Source: Actinomycetota bacterium (GTDB lineage Bacteria; Actinomycetota; Acidimicrobiia; Acidimicrobiales; JAMCPL01). From it: DNA of 64,000 bases. The stretch is from assembly GCA_023379675.1 (NCBI GenBank), contig JAMCPL010000001.1, forward strand, positions 1 through 64,000. Reading direction: 5' to 3'. Positions 35,873 through 44,620 of this stretch are shown piece by piece; position 1 is the stretch's first letter, and each line of letters begins with the position of its first letter. The position numbers were made by a program, and so were the translations under genes. Below the pieces are notes generated by a model, which saw only the letters and a program-made list of their open reading frames with translations, had not been told where the DNA came from and ran no database searches.

Positions 35873-37270
35873 TTACCCTACGGCTCCTTCCATCTGCATC
35901 TCGATCAGCCTGCTCCACTCTACGGCATATTCCATAGGCAATGTACGCGTGATCGGCTCGATGAAACCATTTACAACCATCCCCATAGCCTGGCTATCCG
36001 ACAGACCCCTGCTCATCAGGTAAAACAGCTTGTCTTCGTTGACCTTGGAAACCGTGGCCTCGTGGGCCACCTGCGCGTCTCTCTCGTACAGCTCCATATA
36101 CGGCTTTGTTTCCGATACGGAACTATCATCCAGGATAAGGGCGTCACAACGCACGAAGCTCTTGGAGTTCCGGGCGCCCTCATCCACATGGATCAACCCC
36201 CTGTAAGTAGATATGCCCCCGTCTTTCGAGATCGACTTGGATATGATAGTCGATGTCGTTTCCGGTGCCGCATGGATCATCTTCCCTCCGGCATCCTGAT
36301 GCTGCCCAGCTCCCGCATAGGCAACCGACAGCACCTCACCCGACGCTTTTGGGCCCACCAGGTACACGGAAGGATATTTCATCGTAAGGCGTGATCCGAT
36401 ATTGCCGTCGACCCACTCCACACGCGCTTCCGCCTCTGCCCTTGCACGCTTGGTTACAAGGTTGTACACGTTGTTGGACCAGTTCTGGATGGTTGTGTAT
36501 GTGATACGGGAACCCTCCAGCGCGACGAGTTCCACCACAGCAGAATGAAGCGAATCGGTGGAATATACAGGGGCGGAACATCCCTCCACGTAATGCACCT
36601 GGGATCCCTTGTCGGCAATGATGAGTGTGCGTTCGAACTGCCCCATGTTCTCGGCATTGATACGGAAGTATGCCTGCAAGGGCATATCCACCTTCACCCC
36701 CGGGGGTACGTATATGAACGAGCCACCGGACCAGACCGCCGAATTGAGTGCTGCAAACTTGTTGTCGTTGGGAGGTATGATCGTACCGAACCATTTATGC
36801 ACCAGGTCAGGATATTCCCTTACGGCGGTATCCATGTCGCAGAAGATGACACCCTGCAATCCGAGTTCCATCCTGTTGCGGTGGAATACCACCTCGGACT
36901 CGTATTGCGCGGTCACGCCGGCAAGATACTTCCTCTCCGCTGCGGGAATGCCGAGCCTATCGTAGGTGGACTTGATGGCATCGGGAAGATCGTCCCATGA
37001 ATCGACCTGCGTCTCCGTAGGCTTTATGTAGTAATATATGTCGTCAAAATCCAGGTCCGGCATATTAACCGCAAACCACGGGGCCATTGGCTTGGAATAG
37101 AACTTTTTCAGGGCATTGAGACGGAAACGCTGCATCCATTCCGGCTCGGCTTTCATCTCCGACATCTCCCTTATGACTTCCTCTGACAGCCCCTTCTTGG
37201 GCTTGAAGACGTAATCTTCCTTGTCGGACCAGCCAAGCTGGTACTTTCCGATATCCAGATCTACAACCAT
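35873..37270 (-). CDS. sufB: Fe-S cluster scaffold protein SufB
   Basis: About 465 residues and complete. It starts MVVDLDIGKYQLGW, contains the N-terminal KKGLSEEVIREMSEMKAEPEWM region, the beta-helix core with YVEGCSAPVYSTDSLHSAVVELVAL (conserved Cys) and GRGLSDSQAMGMVVNGFIEPI-type C-terminus (SRGLSDSQA...). SufB with SufC and SufD builds clusters. No sufC, sufD, sufS or sufU is beside it. ATG 37270 is preferred over GTG 37291 because GAGGAG lies 6 nt upstream. The following gene encodes a small 4-Cys protein. Confidence 0.94.
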   Translation of the reverse strand: MVVDLDIGKYQLGWSDKEDYVFKPKKGLSEEVIREMSEMKAEPEWMQRFRLNALKKFYSKPMAPWFAVNMPDLDFDDIYYYIKPTETQVDSWDDLPDAIKSTYDRLGIPAAERKYLAGVTAQYESEVVFHRNRMELGLQGVIFCDMDTAVREYPDLVHKWFGTIIPPNDNKFAALNSAVWSGGSFIYVPPGVKVDMPLQAYFRINAENMGQFERTLIIADKGSQVHYVEGCSAPVYSTDSLHSAVVELVALEGSRITYTTIQNWSNNVYNLVTKRARAEAEARVEWVDGNIGSRLTMKYPSVYLVGPKASGEVLSVAYAGAGQHQDAGGKMIHAAPETTSTIISKSISKDGGISTYRGLIHVDEGARNSKSFVRCDALILDDSSVSETKPYMELYERDAQVAHEATVSKVNEDKLFYLMSRGLSDSQAMGMVVNGFIEPITRTLPMEYAVEWSRLIEMQMEGAVG

Positions 37271-37583
37271 CCCATACTCCTCATCCCGCACTCCTGTTCT
37301 TTTGTTCCACTCATATACCGGCTCACCGATACTCTTGCACGCATCTGCTCACGCTCATCCGCCTACCATGTATGCACCTGTTTGCGCCTGCATGAATATC
37401 CCTGCACGTTCTGCGAAGCGCTCCAGACTATTATTTCTAGGCAATTACTATAATAATAGATTGCAAAGGGTCATGGTACCGCGGCCCGATGTGGCGCCTC
37501 TCCCCATGGCGAGAACCAGCTTTCACTGGCGACGTACAACCGGCTACGACCTGCCCCCCCTGGCGGTACAGTGACGCGACGTG
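37271..37583. other. Intergenic region upstream of sufB with AT-rich palindrome
   Basis: About 310 bases between sufB and the 3' end of moaC. No gene is apparent. The only distinct structure is the AT-rich inverted repeat at 37428-37464, about 160 bp before the sufB start, a plausible operator or promoter. Confidence 0.45.
37428..37464. promoter_or_regulatory. AT-rich inverted repeats upstream of sufB
   Basis: CTATTATT (37428-37435) and AATAATAG (37452-37459) form an 8-bp inverted repeat with 16 bp between. A second pair, GCAAT (37441-37445) and ATTGC (37460-37464), overlaps it. TATAAT-like strings occur on both strands. In a GC-rich genome this is a good candidate for a metal- or redox-responsive operator, but the regulator cannot be named. 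Confidence 0.4.
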
Positions 37584-38099
37584 CTAATTCAGGCCAGTAT
37601 CGGACACAAGCGCCGCACCGACAGAAGATCTCCTCCAATAGCCGGAGGCTCCTCCAGACTTCTCCCATATGGCAAGCTCCCCTATGCTCATGGTCCTGTC
37701 GGAGGACTTGCACATATCGTAAACGGTTAAGGCAGCTATTGCGCATGCGGTCATGGCCTCCATCTCCACGCCCGTACGGTCCACTGCCTCGACTCGCGCC
37801 TCCACCTCCACATATTCGTCCCCTATGGAAAAGTCGATCTGTACCGTGCCAACGAGAAGCGGATGGCAGAGCGGAAACAATTCGGCTGCCCGTTTTGCCG
37901 CCTGTATCCCTGCCACCCTGGCAGTGGCAAGCACGTCGCCCTTTGTCATGGCATTGGACGCGATCAGGGAAGTGGTCTCGGGCAACATCATCACCTTGCA
38001 TCTGGCAAGAGCGCGCCGGTTGCTGATCTCTTTTGGCCCTCTGTCAACCATTTGAGCCCTACCTAGAGGGTCCAAGGGAGTCAATGATCGTCCTGGCAT
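37584..38099 (-). CDS. moaC: Cyclic pyranopterin monophosphate synthase MoaC
   Basis: A 171-residue enzyme of molybdenum cofactor biosynthesis that acts after MoaA. KGDVLATARVAGIQAAKR, ELFPLCHPLLVG (LCHPL motif) and VDRTGVEMEAMTACAIAALTVYDMCKS are all present. The first 15 residues precede the usual MVDxGxKxxxxR start, so MVDRGPKEISNR (17 residues in) is the family-like start, whereas TAGACT lies exactly 7 nt before ATG 38099 and supports the longer one. No other moa/mog gene is in the window, so it is an isolated Moco gene. Confidence 0.94.
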   Translation of the reverse strand: MPGRSLTPLDPLGRAQMVDRGPKEISNRRALARCKVMMLPETTSLIASNAMTKGDVLATARVAGIQAAKRAAELFPLCHPLLVGTVQIDFSIGDEYVEVEARVEAVDRTGVEMEAMTACAIAALTVYDMCKSSDRTMSIGELAIWEKSGGASGYWRRSSVGAALVSDTGLN

Positions 38100-38106
38100 A
38101 GCATAT

Positions 38107-38112
38107 AGTCTA
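38107..38112 (-). promoter_or_regulatory. -10 box TAGACT of moaC
   Basis: TAGACT on the minus strand ends exactly 7 nt before ATG 38099, matching the leaderless pattern seen elsewhere in the window. Confidence 0.55.
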
Positions 38113-38339
38113 GCGCACAGGAAGGTTGCAACGCTAAACTTGCCGCCAAACTGGTGCCCGCGGCCGGCGTCAAGCCCATGTAACTACGGTATCTGGCCGC
38201 TTCGCGCATTGCAAAGCCACCAACCCTTGGCCTTGATGCATCGAAGTCGCAGGCAGGCAACACGAACAAGGGAAAGCACGACTATGAGAACCGCCGCTTA
38301 CTCATGGACATTGAAAGTGGACTGGATTGCAACGACCAG

Positions 38340-41300
38340 TCAGGTGGTCGAAAAAATGCGCCTCATCAGCTCGGCGTGTTCGGCCTTGTGGGCAGCGGGG
38401 CTGCCCGTGGCGGGGCTGCCCGATTCCGGCCGGCTCACATGATAGAGTTTCGCCTTGTCACGCAACATGGCATGCAACCTTCCGTGAACGAACGACCAGG
38501 CGCCCATATTCTCCGGTTCCTCCTGCAGCCAAACCACTTCACTTGCATTCGAGTAACGCGACAACACCTCGGTCAAGCGTTCCTCAGGCCATGGATACAG
38601 CTGCTCCATGCGCACAACCGCAATTGCCCCGGCCGGCAGCTCACCGGCTGGCAGCTCCTGGTCCCTATGCGCCATCACTTCATAGGCAATCTTGCCCGTG
38701 CAGAGAACCACCCTACGTATCCTTTCCGGGTCGACTAGGCCAGGTACAGGTATTCCTGCCGGCTGTGTCCCGGATGCGAGCGTCCTGACCACCTGTCCAT
38801 GACACAAGGGGTCGTCGAGCACTGTTTCAAAGTTCCCACCCAGAACATCCTCCACGGTCGAATGAACCTGTTCCGCCCGCAATAGAGATTTGGGGGTAAA
38901 TACCACTAGTGGAGTCCTCGGATGCGAGTACACGGAGGACCTTAGAAGATGAAAATACTGGGCGCCAGTCGTCGGTTGAGCCACCCGAATATTATTGTTT
39001 GCGCATAGTGTAAGGAAGCGTTCCATCCTTGCAGAAGAGTGTTCGGGGCCTTGACCCTCGTACCCATGAGGCAAGAGCATCACAAGTCCGGACTGCTGAT
39101 TCCATTTCTCCTTAGCAGCCACTATGAAGTTATCTACCATCACCTGGCCGCCGTTGCCAAAGTCGCCAAATTGAGCCTCCCAGGCCACAAACGACTCAGG
39201 GGCCTCCACCGAGTACCCGTACTCAAAGCCAAGCGCCGCATACTCGGAAAGCAGCGAATCGTAGGCATGTAACCTCCCTACCACCTCGTCGTTTCCACCG
39301 TGCCGCCCAGATGCACGCATCATGTCACCCAGATGGGCAAGCGGGATCCATTCGGCACCGGTCTCATAATCGACCAGGACAGCATGGCGCTGGCTGAACG
39401 TACCTCTGCGGGTATCCTGACCGCATAGACGCACATCTCGCCCCTCTGCCAACAGAGTCCCGAAAGCCAATGCCTCGCTTGCCACCCAGTCGATCACGCC
39501 GTCACTCAGCATCTTCTCACGTCTCTGGAACAGCCGTACTAATTTGGGATGCACCGTGAATCCCTCCGGTACGGTCATGGTGGCCCTTACGATCGACTCC
39601 ACCAATGCCCTGTCCACCGAGATCCCTGCCGATCCATGCGAACCGGTGACTCCAGGAGCATCCAGTGCACCCGAAGGAGTATCGTTGCCAGACTTACCAG
39701 GCACGACATCGTCACCCGCAATTGGCAACACAGCATCCTGCGATACAGTACCGCTGCCGGCAAGCGCTCTTACCTCATCCAGCGCCCGCTGGTACCTGTC
39801 GTGGAAATCTGCAAGCAACTCCTCCGCCTTTTCCAGCGTCACGTCTCCCCGATGCACCAGTCTCTCTGCGTACAGTTTCCTGACCGATCTTCGCTGGTCA
39901 ATGGCCTTGTACATACGAGGCTGGGTGTAACTCGGATCGTCACCCTCATTGTGCCCATGCCGCCTGTAACAGACCATATCGATGACGACATCCTTGTGAA
40001 ACTCCTCCCTGAAGGCAAACGCGAGCATAGCCGCCCTAGCGCAAGCCTCGGGGTCGTCCCCGTTCACATGGAAGATAGGCGCCTGCACCACTTTCGCGAC
40101 ATCTGTCGAATACACCGAAGAACGAGCTGACTGGGGAGCAGTGGTGAACCCGAGCTGGTTGTTGATTACCAGATGGATCGTACCGCCTGTAAAGTAACCA
40201 GGCAGTTGGGACATCTCCAGCGTCTCGGCAACGACACCCTGACCGGCAAAGGCGGCATCGCCATGCACCAGCATCGCCATAGTCCCCCCTGCTCCCATGC
40301 CGCTCTTTCCTAGGCGGTCCTGGATCGCCCGCGCCATCCCCTCCACCACCGGGTCCACCGCCTCCAGATGAGAAGGGTTGGACGCCATGGTTACAGGAAG
40401 CCGCCTCCCTGAACGAGCGGTAAAGACCCCCCTTGCACCATTGTGGTAGCGAACGTCACCACTACCCTGCACAGAATCAGGGTCTACGATTCCCTCGAAA
40501 TCCTGAAATATATCAGTCAACGACATACCCACAATATTAGCAAGAACGTTGAGGCGGCCACGGTGAGCCATTCCTAGCACCACCGCATCTATACCGGCAT
40601 CAGCGGCCCGATCCATGATGTAATCGAGCACTACGATTGCCGATTCCGCTCCTTCCAGCCCGAACCGCTTCTGCCCCACGTATCGCGTATGCAAGAAGTG
40701 CTCGAACGCCTCGGCTGCATTGAGCCGTCCGAGTATATGGTACTTCTCTTCAGACGTCAACGGCTCCTTCGGTGATTCCATATGGAGTTGCATCCATTTT
40801 TTCTGTTCAGGATCCTGGATATGGGTAAACTCCACCGCCAGCGTGGAGCAATATGCACTTCTGAGTAGATCCAGCGCCTCACCCAACCTCATCCGATCGT
40901 GACCTGCCACGCTATCCACGGCAAATTCCCGGTCGTAGTCAAACAGGGTTATGCCGTAGGAAGCAGGATCCAGCTCGGTGTGCATAGGAGGAGGCTCTAC
41001 GACAAGCGGGTCTAGGTCGGCAATCAGATGGCCCCTTACCCGGTACATGTTGATCATGCGCTGTACCTGCACCTGCTTGCTCAACAGTTCGTACAGGTCG
41101 TTTGGACTGTGATGATCCCTCTCCCACTTCATGGGGTGGTCAGGAATATCCATCTGCGAGAATATATCCTCGTAGAAATCGTGCTCACCCATAAGGCATT
41201 CCGATACATAGCCGAGGAATATTCCTGACTCTGCACCTTGGATGACCCTGTGGTCGTAGGTGGAGGTGAGGGTAATGGTCTTGCTTACCCCCATCTCCGC

Positions 41301-42368
41301 CAGCACTCTTGGATCGGCTCCCTGGAACTCCGCCGGATACCCTATGGACCCTACTCCTACGATCACGCTCTGACCCTGCATCAGCCGTGGAACGGACTGC
41401 GCTGTCCCGAGAGTGCCCGGATTGGTGATAGTTGCAGTCGCCCCCTGGAAGTCATTCACCGTCAGTTTTCCCCCGCTCGCCCTGCGGATAAACTCCTCGT
41501 AAGCGAGCAGGAAGCCCTTAAAACCTAGGGTGTCCGCATTCCTGATCACCGGCACCACCAGGGTACGCTTGCCCCCGGCTTTTTTCATATCTATCGCAAT
41601 ACCCAAATTGACATGATCGTGATAGGCCACTCTCGCAGCACCAAAAGCGCCTGCACCCCCAGCGCCGCCTATGTCTGTATCTATACCTGTATCTAGAACG
41701 CCTGCTTTGCCGGTAACACTGCCAACGGTGGAAAAGTTGCCGGAACCGAAGACATTTTCATAGACTGATCGCATTGCAGGTATCGCCATCAGTCCCTTGA
41801 CTATGGCGTAAGCAACTATATGAGTGAAGCTGACCTTGGCGCCCGTAGAGGTCGACAGGTGGCGGTTGATAACCGCCCTCTCCATCTCCAGCAACTTTGC
41901 CGGGACATGCCTTACAGATGTCGCCGTAGGTACCTTGAGGGAAGCCTCCATGTTCCTCGCTATCAGAGCTCCTGCACCACGGAGTTGCTCGTAATGCACC
42001 CCCTCCGGCTGTACCAAAGGAAGCGTAGAGGCGGCAGGGCTAGGGCTAGGGCTAGTCGCAACGCCGGAGACGGTTCCAGTCCCAGGACCACCAGTTCCAA
42101 CTCCAACGCCGGAGCCAAGTGAGCGCTTGTCATAATCGGCAAAGAATTCACGCCAACTTTCGGAAACCGATTCCGGGTTGGCCCGGTACTCCTCGTACAT
42201 ATCATCGATAAGCCACGTGTTGGGCCCAAACGCTCCTAAGGCAGTAGCTGTACCGCTGTCGCCATCAGCGCCTGCATTGCTACGGCTACGGCCATCACCA
42301 TTGCCGCCGATGCCTTTGCCGCCGGCGTGACCACCGCCACTATAGCCATTTCCATATTCCACTATCAA
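38340..42368 (-). CDS. kgd: Multifunctional 2-oxoglutarate decarboxylase/dehydrogenase (Kgd; E2o-E1o fusion)
   Basis: A 1342-residue actinobacterial fusion. After a Gly-rich start, residues 45-80 form the conserved NTWLIDDMYEEYRANPESV helix. Residues ~140-390 are the E2 succinyltransferase domain with TSTYDHRVIQGAESG at 369-382. From ~410 the thiamine-diphosphate E1 follows, with GMAHRGRLNVLANI, HGDAAFAGQG, FHVNGDDPEA and, in the last third, QDTRRGTFSQRHA and LLPHGYEGQGPEHSS. No lipoyl domain is fused. Low-complexity inserts occur around 85-118, 208-245 and 870-917. It is the TCA step (or succinic-semialdehyde-forming reaction), and FhaA/GarA-type FHA proteins regulate its mycobacterial counterpart. 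The start is TTG 42368, with AGGAG just upstream. Confidence 0.96.
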   Translation of the reverse strand: MIVEYGNGYSGGGHAGGKGIGGNGDGRSRSNAGADGDSGTATALGAFGPNTWLIDDMYEEYRANPESVSESWREFFADYDKRSLGSGVGVGTGGPGTGTVSGVATSPSPSPAASTLPLVQPEGVHYEQLRGAGALIARNMEASLKVPTATSVRHVPAKLLEMERAVINRHLSTSTGAKVSFTHIVAYAIVKGLMAIPAMRSVYENVFGSGNFSTVGSVTGKAGVLDTGIDTDIGGAGGAGAFGAARVAYHDHVNLGIAIDMKKAGGKRTLVVPVIRNADTLGFKGFLLAYEEFIRRASGGKLTVNDFQGATATITNPGTLGTAQSVPRLMQGQSVIVGVGSIGYPAEFQGADPRVLAEMGVSKTITLTSTYDHRVIQGAESGIFLGYVSECLMGEHDFYEDIFSQMDIPDHPMKWERDHHSPNDLYELLSKQVQVQRMINMYRVRGHLIADLDPLVVEPPPMHTELDPASYGITLFDYDREFAVDSVAGHDRMRLGEALDLLRSAYCSTLAVEFTHIQDPEQKKWMQLHMESPKEPLTSEEKYHILGRLNAAEAFEHFLHTRYVGQKRFGLEGAESAIVVLDYIMDRAADAGIDAVVLGMAHRGRLNVLANIVGMSLTDIFQDFEGIVDPDSVQGSGDVRYHNGARGVFTARSGRRLPVTMASNPSHLEAVDPVVEGMARAIQDRLGKSGMGAGGTMAMLVHGDAAFAGQGVVAETLEMSQLPGYFTGGTIHLVINNQLGFTTAPQSARSSVYSTDVAKVVQAPIFHVNGDDPEACARAAMLAFAFREEFHKDVVIDMVCYRRHGHNEGDDPSYTQPRMYKAIDQRRSVRKLYAERLVHRGDVTLEKAEELLADFHDRYQRALDEVRALAGSGTVSQDAVLPIAGDDVVPGKSGNDTPSGALDAPGVTGSHGSAGISVDRALVESIVRATMTVPEGFTVHPKLVRLFQRREKMLSDGVIDWVASEALAFGTLLAEGRDVRLCGQDTRRGTFSQRHAVLVDYETGAEWIPLAHLGDMMRASGRHGGNDEVVGRLHAYDSLLSEYAALGFEYGYSVEAPESFVAWEAQFGDFGNGGQVMVDNFIVAAKEKWNQQSGLVMLLPHGYEGQGPEHSSARMERFLTLCANNNIRVAQPTTGAQYFHLLRSSVYSHPRTPLVVFTPKSLLRAEQVHSTVEDVLGGNFETVLDDPLCHGQVVRTLASGTQPAGIPVPGLVDPERIRRVVLCTGKIAYEVMAHRDQELPAGELPAGAIAVVRMEQLYPWPEERLTEVLSRYSNASEVVWLQEEPENMGAWSFVHGRLHAMLRDKAKLYHVSRPESGSPATGSPAAHKAEHAELMRRIFSTT

Positions 42369-42575
42369 CCATCTCCTAATCCACGCGTACCGTCACCCAA
42401 CAAGGCGGGTTCCGACCACCGCGTCACAACTCTCTAATGACTATGCTAGCCGCCCGTCAACATGTGATAGGCAGCACAAAGCGTGCCGCGATAATGCAAT
42501 CCAGCAATCAGGGAGAAGGGAGAAGGAATATGGACGGGCATTGAGCGCGACGCCACAAAGAAAAGGAAGACCAGA

Positions 42576-43268
42576 TCAGCCGGAAGTTACATCGGCAACG
42601 AGTTCGTGCCCAAGTGCAACGATGTCATCCAGGAGCCCTGTGCGCACTTGAATCGCGTAGCGCTCACGCAACCACTCCAGGTTGCGGCGATGGAGATCAT
42701 TGCCCGTCTCGAAACGATTCAAGACGGTGAAGATCGGTATCTCCTCGCCGCCCTCCACGGAAATGCCGGCAATTGCATCATGGGATAATCTCACAGAATT
42801 GATACAGCCCAGGCCGGCATGGCTTACAAGCACTATTCCTTGAGGTTGCAGCATGCGAGCAAGATCGACGGCGTCTCCATCCACTGCCTGCGGGGAACGT
42901 ACGCCCCCTGCAGATTCGACAAGGCCCACATTGACATCCGAGGGCCAACTGGCCGATGAAACAAGTCCGGCCAGCGTAGGTGGCTCGAGCCCCAGCGCTT
43001 CGGCAGCCATAGGCGGTGCCATCTCCAAGGGGTACCAGTAACTTTTCGGACATACATCTTCAGGCAATTCGCCGCTCGCTGCAGCTAGGACATCGGCATC
43101 AGTTGGCCATGATCCTTTGCAAAATGATTGGGCTGGTTTCCTTGCAGAGACAGAAATGCCTAGTTCTCGCCATATATCCAGAAGCTTATGAGCAATCCAG
43201 GTCTTACCGACCTCCGTATCCGTACCGACGATCAGCACAACTTTCTTTGGACGCTGGGAGATGACCAT
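42576..43268 (-). CDS. bioD: Dethiobiotin synthase BioD
   Basis: A 230-residue enzyme that closes the ureido ring of dethiobiotin with CO2 and ATP. VVLIVGTDTEVGKTW is the P-loop; Lys in SARKPAQSF and Glu in VESAGGVRSP (usually VEGAGG) are active-site regions, and PIFTVLNRFE is the nucleotide-base loop. Ser replaces Gly in the VEGAGG motif. It is the last gene of the minus-strand run GNAT-bioA-bioF-bioD. TAAGTT lies 9 nt before its ATG, so it may also have its own promoter. bioB is not present in the window. Confidence 0.93.
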   Translation of the reverse strand: MVISQRPKKVVLIVGTDTEVGKTWIAHKLLDIWRELGISVSARKPAQSFCKGSWPTDADVLAAASGELPEDVCPKSYWYPLEMAPPMAAEALGLEPPTLAGLVSSASWPSDVNVGLVESAGGVRSPQAVDGDAVDLARMLQPQGIVLVSHAGLGCINSVRLSHDAIAGISVEGGEEIPIFTVLNRFETGNDLHRRNLEWLRERYAIQVRTGLLDDIVALGHELVADVTSG

Positions 43269-43310
43269 TGATGATGCAACTTAGCACAGAAACATCTGCA
43301 CTGCGCCATG

Positions 43311-43337
43311 TGTGTCATGTGTGTCATGTGTGTCATG
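43311..43337. repeat. 9-bp tandem repeat, three copies
   Basis: TGTGTCATG is repeated three times without interruption in the 101-bp gap between bioF and bioD, just upstream of the bioD start. It is not in a coding sequence. Confidence 0.9.
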
Positions 43338-43369
43338 GACCCATGTCTCCGTATCCGCATACAGCCGGT

Positions 43370-44563
43370 TCAAAGACCCAAGCCCATCTTCTCCAATGCG
43401 TTGCGCAGCATGCCTACCTGATCACGAGTGTGGTCTGCCGACAGGGAGATCCTGAGCCGCGATGTGCCAGGAGGAACGGTCGGTGGTCTTATGGCAGGTA
43501 CCCACATGCCCATGGAAAGGAGTGTCGATGACGCCTCCATCGCATCCGCTTCAGATCCCACGATTACCGGAACTATTTGGGTCTGATCCTGGGCTATGCG
43601 ACCATCACCATCCCGACCGGAAGGTACTAGAGCCTCTACATTGCCTGCAAGCATACCTCGCAACCTGTCTCCTTCCGGTGATCTCAGGACACGTAAAGCT
43701 TCAAGGGCGCCTGCCACCAAGGGCGGAGCCAGTGCGGTGGAAAAGATATAGGAACGGGCTACATTCTCCAACAGCTCGACCAAGCTCGACGGCCCCGCAA
43801 CCACACCGCCCTGCGATCCGAGAGTCTTCGACAGCGTGCTCACCCTCATAACCTGTATCCCATCAAGCAATGGCGCCGGGTCAGGTCCTAAGACGTAGTG
43901 CGCTTCATCCAAGACCAGCAAAGCACCGTAGCGCCTGCACAAGCAGGCGATCTCCTCCAGTGGCGCAAAGTGCCCATCCATCGAGAAGACAAGATCGGTC
44001 ACCACCAATGACCTTCCCTGGTGACTCGCAAGGAGCGCCTCCAAGCGCTGCATATCTCTATGCGGGTATACCGCCACCGATGAGCGCGAAAGCCGGCAGC
44101 CGTCGATTATCGAAGCATGGTTCAGCTCATCGGAGCAGATAAGCACATCCGCCTCGCCAAAAGTGCTCAGTACACCCAGGTTGGCCTGGTATCCTGTCGG
44201 GAAGAGCATCGACCTCTCGGTACCCTTCCATGCGGCGACCTCTTCCTCCAGCGCTCTATGGACGGCCCTGCTTCCGGTGATCAACCTGGAAGCGCCTGAA
44301 CCCACTCCAAAGCGGTTTGCCGCTTCCCTGGCTGCCTCTACAACAGCCTTGTGATGGCTCAAGCCAAGATAATCATTCGAGGCAAAGGCGCATACAACGT
44401 CCTCGTGCCCCTCCAGCTCACCCACCTGCCCTGTGGCATCGAACACACGTGGAGTGCGCCTGCGCCCTGCGCCGTCTATCTCCGAGAGACGCTGGTCTGT
44501 GCGGTAGCTCCAGCCACCATCCATCCCCAAATCCCTCACCAGATCACTCGCCGGGACATCCAC
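43370..44563 (-). CDS. bioF: 8-amino-7-oxononanoate synthase BioF
   Basis: A 397-residue PLP enzyme that joins pimeloyl-ACP/CoA and alanine. FASNDYLGLSHHKAV, GVGSGASRLITGSRAVHRALEEEVA, LNHASIIDGCRLS, LVLDEAHYVLG and the PLP-lysine block VSTLSKTLGSQGG are all in order. The length is standard. GTG 44563 has TACGGT 8 nt upstream. bioA lies 57 bp upstream and bioD 101 bp downstream, giving the order bioA-bioF-bioD. Confidence 0.95.
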   Translation of the reverse strand: MDVPASDLVRDLGMDGGWSYRTDQRLSEIDGAGRRRTPRVFDATGQVGELEGHEDVVCAFASNDYLGLSHHKAVVEAAREAANRFGVGSGASRLITGSRAVHRALEEEVAAWKGTERSMLFPTGYQANLGVLSTFGEADVLICSDELNHASIIDGCRLSRSSVAVYPHRDMQRLEALLASHQGRSLVVTDLVFSMDGHFAPLEEIACLCRRYGALLVLDEAHYVLGPDPAPLLDGIQVMRVSTLSKTLGSQGGVVAGPSSLVELLENVARSYIFSTALAPPLVAGALEALRVLRSPEGDRLRGMLAGNVEALVPSGRDGDGRIAQDQTQIVPVIVGSEADAMEASSTLLSMGMWVPAIRPPTVPPGTSRLRISLSADHTRDQVGMLRNALEKMGLGL

Positions 44564-44571
44564 GTACCAAG

Positions 44572-44577
44572 ACCGTA
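44572..44577 (-). promoter_or_regulatory. Possible -10 box TACGGT of bioF
   Basis: TACGGT on the minus strand ends 8 nt before GTG 44563. It may give bioF an internal leaderless transcript in the biotin operon. Confidence 0.35.
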
Positions 44578-44620
44578 CGGAGTCAGCAACAGGCCGATTG
44601 CCATACGCACTCGGGCTCCA

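Noticed and set aside
37449..37454. TATAAT as a plus-strand promoter upstream of sufB
   Set aside because: The only plus-strand frames behind it are antisense to moaC; the sequence is better explained as part of the palindrome before the minus-strand sufB gene.
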